From NCBI RefSeq assembly GCF_026191115.1, contig NZ_JAPHOT010000001.1:1617501-1681500 (forward strand): 64,000 nt of DNA, read 5' to 3'. Both the position numbers and the translations under genes were made by a program. Below, in pieces: positions 58,266-64,000 of the stretch. Numbering within the stretch: the first letter of the stretch is position 1; each line of letters starts with the position of its first letter. The notes under the pieces are model-generated. The model searched no databases. It had not been told where the DNA came from and worked only from the letters and a program-made list of their open reading frames with translations. The stretch comes from Legionella sp. PATHC035 (GTDB taxonomy: Bacteria; Pseudomonadota; Gammaproteobacteria; Legionellales; Legionellaceae).

Positions 58266-58880
58266 TTAATTCGTTTTAACTTCTTCAGGAATTTCAGTAC
58301 TTGCATACACCTTAATCGCCCCCTCGAGGTAAGGATCCAGATTCAGCACCGCGGCGAAGGCTTTAGCCGCTACTTCATTAGTATGGAGATACCAATCACT
58401 CAGGTCATCAGAATAATATTGCACAATCATCGGCTTAAATAGTGCAAATGCAACTTCATCGAAGTATCTTGTGCCAACGCCTGCTCTCACAAAATATTTG
58501 TTCCCTTTGAGTGCTTGATTAAGCAACTCCGCAGCGTCATCAGGAGAACTGGGCGCATGGGCTTCGACAGGTACAGAATCAGATGAGTAAACCTTTACAG
58601 TGACTGCTAATTTATCCCCATATTCATGAACACGATTGATGAAAGAGGCTAATGCAAGTGCTTTATCCTCATTACAAACAGTCACTTTGATTTCCATTTC
58701 AAGCCCATCACCAGTTAAATCATTCACCTTCACACAGGGATCAGCATTTAGGGTGGCACTCAACTGATTATTTAATAAGTACCAGGGGGGAAGAAGCTTG
58801 CCCGCACTTGCGGTGAAGGTCATACTGCTTAAAATGATACCCAGAAATAGCCCTACTTTATTTACTACTCGATTCATCAT
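58266..58880 (-). CDS. Hypothetical exported protein
   Basis: A 204-residue protein with an N-terminal signal peptide (basic start, hydrophobic 10-24, ASA near 26) and no other membrane segment. The mature part begins GKLLPPWYLLNNQL and has two Cys residues (CVKVND and CNED) that could form a disulfide in the periplasm. I do not recognise a family. It lies between spoVR (convergent) and the lapA-like gene. A type II secreted product of Legionella is possible but not shown. Confidence 0.7.
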   Translation of the reverse strand: MMNRVVNKVGLFLGIILSSMTFTASAGKLLPPWYLLNNQLSATLNADPCVKVNDLTGDGLEMEIKVTVCNEDKALALASFINRVHEYGDKLAVTVKVYSSDSVPVEAHAPSSPDDAAELLNQALKGNKYFVRAGVGTRYFDEVAFALFKPMIVQYYSDDLSDWYLHTNEVAAKAFAAVLNLDPYLEGAIKVYASTEIPEEVKTN

Positions 58881-59140
58881 TACATCTCACACTGATTAAA
58901 GGAACACATCGCCTCTATGAGTTCTTCCATCTCTTGATCACCTCTCGGGCTATCCCGCATCACGGTCAAGTTTGCTGCACCCCATCGGAGAAGATCCCTT
59001 TAGGGCGGATAAGGGTATTGATTGTGGCCAACAAGCCCTTACTCCCCCCACGGCTTAGTCGCAGGGGCAGGACATCGGAGAAGAGCACGACTGGGCTTGC
59101 AGGTGCATCTAAGATTCAGATGAATTCATAGGGACATAAA

Positions 59141-60340
59141 TTACTCTGAAGCCATTTCAATAGCAAAAGCCAAGGCTAATTTCGAGAAATTAGTCATGTG
59201 CTCAAGGCTTAATCGGTCCATAGTATCTTGCGAACTATGAATGTAAGGATTGTGCTCTTCAAAATTAGACTCACATGGGAACGCTGCTGGAATTCCCACC
59301 TCATCCCAAGAAGCATGGTCGCTGCAACCATATCCACATTCTGAATAAGCAACTGGAACCTGGACATAGGTGCTAATTAATTCAGCCACAAAATTGCTCA
59401 AACTCTGGTCGGTATAATCAGTAAATACCCACATGGTTGGATCTTTAGGATTTACACGATAGCCGGTCATATCAAACTGGATCGCGGCTTTTACTGGAAT
59501 GGAGTTATCCATAAAATGTTCGACGACATATTGAGAACCGACTAAACCACGCTCCTCAGCAGCATACCAAATAATGTAAATAGGGCGTTTAAACGTTGTT
59601 TTGGAAGACAAAAGAATTCGCGCCATTTCCATAACAGATGAAGAACCACTGCCATCATCCCCAGCCCCTGGCATACGACCATCAAGCGTATCCATGTGGG
59701 CACCGATTACCACTGCAGGCGCATTGATGTCCTTACCGATGACCGTTACTAATGACGGTTGCTTATAATAACTGCCTGTTTTCACGAAAAATGAGGTTGT
59801 ATCAGTGCGACCACTGGCCTCGACCATACCATCAAAGGTTTTTTTCAACCATTTTGCTGCATCCACTCCCGTATCTTTAGTCGCTGAACGGTTATGAAAC
59901 GAAGTCAGTTGTGTCAAGGTATTCCAAATATTGGCTGGCTGCACATTCTCTAATGCCGCATTGACTTCATCTTGATGCTTAATTTCATAAACAGTGCTTG
60001 ATGGCTGTGCTGCTTTAATGGTTTTTTTCTGAAGGATTCTTTGTGCGGATTGCTTTTTGGCCTGAAGTAAAGAACCGATGATGTGGTGGCTTACATTCAC
60101 AAAACGACCACAATTCACTTGATCGGCCAAATGACTTAGTGCATTTACATCCGCTGCAGAAATATCAATAATTTTAAATTGTTTATTTTCTGCCAAGACT
60201 TCATAAGGAGTAGTAATTTTTGCTGCAAGACATTGAGGGACTTGCAACTGTTCATGAACAGGGGGATTTGCCGCTAAAACAGGGGTACTAGCAAGCACCG
60301 AGCCCACCGCAATATAAGTCATCCATTGATTCAAACGCAT
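59141..60340 (-). CDS. lapA: Secreted M28 zinc aminopeptidase, LapA-like
   Basis: A 399-residue M28-family peptidase with a signal peptide (residues 1-23, ending VLA-A). The zinc ligands are visible in GAHMDTLD, GDDGSGSSS, AAEERGL and the later SDHASWDEVG, and an upstream propeptide-like region precedes the catalytic domain. L. pneumophila secretes the related aminopeptidases LapA and LapB by type II secretion. I choose LapA because, from memory, lapA neighbours mavN, as here. The gene diverges from the mavN-like gene over a region with a Fur-box match. Confidence 0.75.
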   Translation of the reverse strand: MRLNQWMTYIAVGSVLASTPVLAANPPVHEQLQVPQCLAAKITTPYEVLAENKQFKIIDISAADVNALSHLADQVNCGRFVNVSHHIIGSLLQAKKQSAQRILQKKTIKAAQPSSTVYEIKHQDEVNAALENVQPANIWNTLTQLTSFHNRSATKDTGVDAAKWLKKTFDGMVEASGRTDTTSFFVKTGSYYKQPSLVTVIGKDINAPAVVIGAHMDTLDGRMPGAGDDGSGSSSVMEMARILLSSKTTFKRPIYIIWYAAEERGLVGSQYVVEHFMDNSIPVKAAIQFDMTGYRVNPKDPTMWVFTDYTDQSLSNFVAELISTYVQVPVAYSECGYGCSDHASWDEVGIPAAFPCESNFEEHNPYIHSSQDTMDRLSLEHMTNFSKLALAFAIEMASE

Positions 60341-60483
60341 TTCTACTCCTAGGTTAAATTAAATTCTAAAAGGTGATTTTATCGTAAAAATCCACTTTAC
60401 CTAAATTCTGCAGTGGGATCTACTGTTTAATTTAAGTTTTCTTCAATAAAAAAATAACCAAATGATTCATTTTTAATCTTATC

Positions 60484-60502
60484 GCTATTGATAATCATTT
60501 TC
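60484..60502 (+). promoter_or_regulatory. Fur-box match upstream of the mavN-like gene
   Basis: The 19-mer at 60484-60502 agrees with the E. coli Fur consensus GATAATGATAATCATTATC at 16 of 19 positions. It lies 46 bp before the mavN-like ATG, where repression by iron-loaded Fur would be expected, and 144 bp before the lapA-like start. Iron-regulated expression of mavN/iroT is reported in L. pneumophila, as I recall. Confidence 0.7.
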
Positions 60503-60547
60503 ATTTGAGATACAGTTTTAAGCCCAATCCATTAGTTGAGCAAATAA

Positions 60548-62479
60548 ATGGCAGCAAACAGAAAGAAGTTCAAAAAAATTCCTCGTTACCTTGCTCTGGG
60601 TTCCCTTACCGTAGGAGCCAGTTTAATTCTTGGCTTTTTAAGTTTTGGAGGGATGTATGCATTATATCCAGCTTTATTTTTAGCATGTGCTACTTTTGGC
60701 CTTTCCGTAGCCTATGAAGGTGAAATATATTTACAAAATATTAAAGGGGCTTTTAAAAAGTTATTTAAACAAAATTACTTAGAGAATCACCTGGCCAAAG
60801 AATATTTGCTAGAGCATTTCCCTCAAGATATTGATTCTAAAGAAACCCCTCAATTTTTCAAGGATTATGATATCCAACTCAAACTGCTCAGTGAGTTTCA
60901 TCATAAACCACTCAATAAAGAGAGCAGAAAACGCAAAAAGCAAATAGAAAAAACTCTCGCGGATATGGAAAAATGGTTCGCCTTACAATTATTTGCAACC
61001 AAAGAAAAGAAAAAACAATCTGCTTACGCCGAAGAATTAAGTCAGTGGCTTAAAAGCCATGAACAAAATGAATGGCAAGCACGTTTAGAAAAACGCCGAT
61101 CCACATTTCAGATTGTTAAAGGGTTTAGTCTTCTCGCGGCAACCTTTATGGGGCTTGGTAGCACCTACCTGATTGTCGAAGCCTTTAGCGTGATTCCTTT
61201 GATAGCCGCCATCCCCTTTGCTTTTTGGCCCATTTTCATTGTGCCCATGGCTCTAGTTGCTGGGGCTGCTTATGGAATGTTGATTTATAATACCGTCACC
61301 GATCTCATTAATAATGATACACTCAACAGCTGGTATAATCGACTTCGCAATGACTTGAGTCAAGGCCTAACCGTCCGTAATCTCTTTATGGCCGCCATGG
61401 CTGTTCTTTTAGTCAGCTTAGCCATTGCGCTTACTGTGTGTACTGCAGGTACCTGGTGGACTGTAGCAACCAGTGCACGTCCTTTATTTGAGTGGATGAA
61501 AAGAATGCCCAGTTTTGTTATGGGCGTGATTAATCCCATCATTACTGGATTATCCGCTATATTCTTTAATATTCAAAACTCATTAGAATCCTTGGAGATG
61601 GTCTATGAGGCTACCGCCCCGGATGCAGACACGGATGCCCAAAAGAAGACTAATGTATTTCAGCGCACGTACCAGGAAATCGCTAATGTACTCACTCATG
61701 TATGGAATACTGAGAATTGGTTGCAGCTCCTTAACCCATTCCGCCTTCTATTAAAATTAACGATTACACCACTACGTATCCTGCTTTTCCTAGGGCATTT
61801 AGTGAGTGTTGCACTGACTTCAGATCGCATGCCCGGCGTGCCTCAAATCCTGTCTGCACTTGTAGCAATTATCTGTGAGGGCTTCGAAGATGCTCATTAT
61901 TTTGTTGGAGCGAATCAAAAAGCAAAAACAGTATTGGAAGAGCGTCTCGGTTCTGAAGCAGACCATCAAAACGCAGATATTCCAACGTTCCTTCTCAAAG
62001 TTCTGGCTTCACCTGTGTATTTTTTCGCAGCAGGTTGGGATTGTTTGGCAAGTAAAATGAATCGTTCCGTCTCTGGTGATGCTCCCCCCTTGCAACCTAA
62101 GAGACTTACTCTGGCTGAGGCATTGAATAAACAATTAGGTATTGAAAAAGAAGTAGACGTCCAATTAGCCGAAGATGTGGAACGTCCATCAACAGAGTGG
62201 CAGGCTGAACATACTGTTTCTCTGATTGAAAAATATGAAAGAAAACATTTGGATACGGTTTGGCTAGGCGATGAAATTGCTGGAAAGAAAAAAGCAGCTC
62301 TCGAGAACTTGAAAACGGAAATTCGCCAAAACAATGGTTCTTCATTGGCTAGTGTACTTGCGCAGGCAAAAAGGAATCCTGTTTATAATCAGCATCGATT
62401 ATTTGCGCTACAAGACGATGAGCTCACTGCCACCCAAGAATTTATTGCCGACTTACCAGAGCGTGTTCATGCAATTTAA
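60548..62479 (+). CDS. mavN: MavN/IroT-like multi-pass membrane protein (Dot/Icm effector family)
   Basis: A 643-residue, basic, multi-pass protein: hydrophobic segments at about 14-54, 187-245, 278-303, 323-341, 395-425 and 435-450, with charged helical loops between them (about 60-185 and 345-390) and a soluble C-terminus of about 140 residues. No known transporter motif is seen. Three lines suggest MavN/IroT, the effector placed in the vacuole membrane for iron access: multi-pass topology and size, position beside lapA, and a strong Fur box upstream. I cannot align it here, so the name is inference. Weak GAG before the ATG. Confidence 0.7.
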   Translation: MAANRKKFKKIPRYLALGSLTVGASLILGFLSFGGMYALYPALFLACATFGLSVAYEGEIYLQNIKGAFKKLFKQNYLENHLAKEYLLEHFPQDIDSKETPQFFKDYDIQLKLLSEFHHKPLNKESRKRKKQIEKTLADMEKWFALQLFATKEKKKQSAYAEELSQWLKSHEQNEWQARLEKRRSTFQIVKGFSLLAATFMGLGSTYLIVEAFSVIPLIAAIPFAFWPIFIVPMALVAGAAYGMLIYNTVTDLINNDTLNSWYNRLRNDLSQGLTVRNLFMAAMAVLLVSLAIALTVCTAGTWWTVATSARPLFEWMKRMPSFVMGVINPIITGLSAIFFNIQNSLESLEMVYEATAPDADTDAQKKTNVFQRTYQEIANVLTHVWNTENWLQLLNPFRLLLKLTITPLRILLFLGHLVSVALTSDRMPGVPQILSALVAIICEGFEDAHYFVGANQKAKTVLEERLGSEADHQNADIPTFLLKVLASPVYFFAAGWDCLASKMNRSVSGDAPPLQPKRLTLAEALNKQLGIEKEVDVQLAEDVERPSTEWQAEHTVSLIEKYERKHLDTVWLGDEIAGKKKAALENLKTEIRQNNGSSLASVLAQAKRNPVYNQHRLFALQDDELTATQEFIADLPERVHAI

Positions 62480-62804
62480 TGCATTTTCATTCTTTAAAAA
62501 TCCCTATCAACACAATGGGTAGGGATGGCAATCTGAGCCCTACTCCTTACTTTCATTTTTTATTATGCCAAAACAACGCGCTGGATTTTCGGCAGAGGCG
62601 ATGACAAATTGGACTGAATTATCCTATTCAGTCAAGGAAAACATGGGCATCAAAATCTTTGGTGTCCGTTAAACCCACACGTTTATTTAACTATAAAGCA
62701 AATGACTTGTGTTCTTATATAAGCAATAATGCACTAAAATTGAGATCGTTCAATTCGTTGCCTAAATCATTTTGTTAGCTCAAATATGCTTTTGGAGGAA
62801 TCTG
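62480..62804 (+). other. Gene-poor stretch before the deacetylase gene
   Basis: These 325 bp hold a 7-bp hairpin (ATCCCTA/TAGGGAT, 62500-62526) that may end the mavN-like mRNA, a short 35-codon ORF at 62565-62672 with a perfect 8-bp inverted repeat inside it, and the ribosome site of the deacetylase gene. No other feature was recognised. Confidence 0.5.
62565..62672 (+). pseudogene. Short 35-residue ORF, possible gene remnant
   Basis: An ATG-started ORF of 35 codons (MPKQRAGFSAEAMTNWTELS and on to GIKIFGVR, stop TAA) with normal-looking amino acid composition but no visible ribosome site. It could be a chance ORF, a small protein, or the remains of a longer gene's C-terminus. I do not recognise it. 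Confidence 0.2.
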
Positions 62805-63533
62805 TTGCAAAAAATTCTAACTCAGAGTATCGCTTTATTTTTTCTATTTATTGGCATGTGCTGTGCACAACAACGTGACATTGCAATTACCATTGATGAC
62901 TTGCCTCTTATTGATGCCCCCCCCCAGGCCATTGAACAGATAGTTCATAGCCTGGTGAAACATAAAGTTCCTGCAATAGCATTTATCATTGGCAACCGAG
63001 TCAACCAAGAAACCGTAGCACAATTTAAACTATTTCAACACAATGGATTAGAGTTGGGAAACCATACTTATTCCCATTTGAATTTAAAGCATGTTTCTTG
63101 TGAACAATACATTGATGATTTGATTAAAGCAGATGTAATTCTTACCCATTATATGTCACAGCCTAAGTACTTTCGCTACCCATACCTTTCTGAGGGTAAA
63201 TTGTGGCGCAAAAGTGTTATTCGTCACTATCTCAATGAGAATCATTATATAGTTGCCCCAGTCACCATTGACAGCAGAGACTTTGAGTTTAACGACGAAT
63301 TAGTTAAACGTCTCAAACAAAATCCCTCTGCCTCGATAACTGACTTTAAAAAACGTTATCTTCAATATGTTTGGCAACGGACGCTAACTGCTGAAAAAAA
63401 TACTCCTGGAAAGCAAGTCTTACTCATCCATGCAAATTTACTAAACAGTTATTTTTTAGATGACTTATTGCATATGTTTGAAGAGCATGGCTATCATTTT
63501 ATTTCACTAGGTGACGCATTAAAACCGCAATAA
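62805..63533 (+). CDS. Exported polysaccharide deacetylase (NodB domain)
   Basis: A 242-residue protein with a signal peptide (about 1-21) and a carbohydrate esterase 4 domain. The catalytic and metal-binding segments are IAITIDDLP, NHTYSHLNL and RYPYL, and a late LLIHAN. It should remove acyl groups from a polysaccharide such as peptidoglycan or chitin-like material; the substrate is not known. The start is put at the TTG at 62805, six bases after GGAGG at 62794-62798; the TTG at 62772 has no ribosome site. Confidence 0.88.
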   Translation: MQKILTQSIALFFLFIGMCCAQQRDIAITIDDLPLIDAPPQAIEQIVHSLVKHKVPAIAFIIGNRVNQETVAQFKLFQHNGLELGNHTYSHLNLKHVSCEQYIDDLIKADVILTHYMSQPKYFRYPYLSEGKLWRKSVIRHYLNENHYIVAPVTIDSRDFEFNDELVKRLKQNPSASITDFKKRYLQYVWQRTLTAEKNTPGKQVLLIHANLLNSYFLDDLLHMFEEHGYHFISLGDALKPQ

Positions 63534-63637
63534 AATAGGGCTTAAGTCCACTAGAAAAGGCCTATCCTTAGCTTAGAAAATGCCATGCCATGAGCCGGCT
63601 CGCTGACATTTTGTGCTGTATTGCCATTTCATTAGGC

Positions 63638-63668
63638 CTATAACCATGTCGAACTGTCATGGTTATAG
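63638..63668 (+). terminator. Hairpin between the deacetylase and agmatinase genes
   Basis: CTATAACCATG (63638-63648) and CATGGTTATAG (63658-63668) form a perfect 11-bp stem with a 9-nt loop between two convergent genes. No T run follows on either side, so its role as terminator is plausible but not certain. Confidence 0.55.
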
Positions 63669-63700
63669 ACCCGTCGGGGATGGATAACGCAGCGGGCACT

Positions 63701-64000
63701 TTAACCCAGGCGTAATTTTGCATCACCGAGAATATGGAGCATATCTATCGCAACGGTGGCACCTACTAAAGCAGTGGTTTGAGCTACATCATAGGGCGGA
63801 GATACCTCAACTACATCCCCGCCAACCATGTTCAATCCCACCAGGCCCCATAAAATTTCTCGCTGCATTGCAGAGGATAATCCGCCTGGCATCGGGGTTC
63901 CTGTACCAGGGGCGAACGCAGGATCCATGCAATCCACATCAAGGCTGATATAACATTTTCGATCGCCAACTATCTTTTTTATTTGTTCTACTACAGCTTG
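63701..64000 (-). CDS. speB: Agmatinase / ureohydrolase, C-terminal part (partial)
   Basis: The frame is open to the window end, so this is the 3' part (99 codons) of a ureohydrolase. It contains the manganese-binding signature YISLDVDCMDPAFAPGTGTP and the family ending GGDVVEVSPPYDVAQTTALV. Agmatinase (agmatine to putrescine and urea) is preferred over arginase from the SPPYD pattern. The N-terminal half lies beyond the window. An ATG at 63937 inside the signature is not the true start. Confidence 0.88.
   Translation of the reverse strand, partial: QAVVEQIKKIVGDRKCYISLDVDCMDPAFAPGTGTPMPGGLSSAMQREILWGLVGLNMVGGDVVEVSPPYDVAQTTALVGATVAIDMLHILGDAKLRLG

Noticed and set aside
58934-59131. Plus-strand 65-codon ORF between the exported orphan and lapA-like gene
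   Set aside because: It has no ribosome site, no recognisable motif, and lies in GC-rich, repeat-like intergenic sequence; it is probably chance.

Overview
The window is a stretch of chromosome from a low-GC gammaproteobacterium, almost certainly a Legionella species. The signs are the housekeeping synteny, a secreted M28 aminopeptidase of the LapA type beside a large polytopic protein that looks like the Dot/Icm effector MavN/IroT, a SpoVR/YeaH/PrkA cluster, and several orphan membrane and coiled-coil proteins typical of that genus. No insertion sequence, prophage, integrase or CRISPR array was seen. Product names for conserved genes rest on family knowledge. The Legionella assignment and the MavN call are inference from protein architecture and neighbourhood.

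Layout. Positions 1-2.2 kb hold dnaX (3' end), ybaB, recR and a DUF547 protein. 2.4-3.9 kb holds a small basic ORF and an orphan. 4.1-7.8 kb is a three-gene signalling cassette: an OmpR-type regulator with a degenerate receiver, an unusual hybrid kinase with two transmitter cores, and a translationally coupled single-domain receiver. 7.8-11.1 kb holds a CNNM/CorC membrane protein, ppa, a HIT protein and folE. 11.4-20.0 kb is the minus-strand transcription/translation operon rimP-nusA-infB-rbfA-truB-rpsO-pnp, headed by initiator tRNA-fMet. 20.4-35.1 kb is the complete 14-gene nuoA-N complex I operon, with tRNA-Leu(GAG) only 24 nt before nuoA. 35.4-41.5 kb holds secG-tpiA-glmM-folP-ftsH-rlmE, divergent from yhbY. 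In E. coli the same genes run yhbY/rlmE-ftsH-folP-glmM-secG-leuU...metY-rimP-nusA-infB, so here the nuo operon sits between the two tRNA genes.

From 42 kb the content is more accessory. It includes a CDP-alcohol phosphatidyltransferase coupled to an Hda-like DnaA paralogue, two orphan helical membrane proteins (possible secreted substrates), a Tyr/Gly/Trp/His-rich lipoprotein, a POT peptide transporter, a patatin phospholipase, aroE and pepN. Then come the prkA-yeaH-spoVR stress cluster and a signal-peptide orphan. A divergent lapA-like/mavN-like pair follows, with a 16/19 Fur-box match in its intergenic region. A NodB-type deacetylase and the 3' end of an agmatinase gene close the window.

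Several intergenic regions carry strong inverted repeats: an 84-bp imperfect palindrome at 9277-9360, a CCTGGGTTA/TAACCCAGG hairpin recurring between convergent gene pairs, and a 13-bp perfect repeat between prkA and yeaH. These are the main non-coding structures. The strongest leads for unreported biology are the pseudo-receiver/double-transmitter cassette and the tRNA-Leu/nuoA junction.
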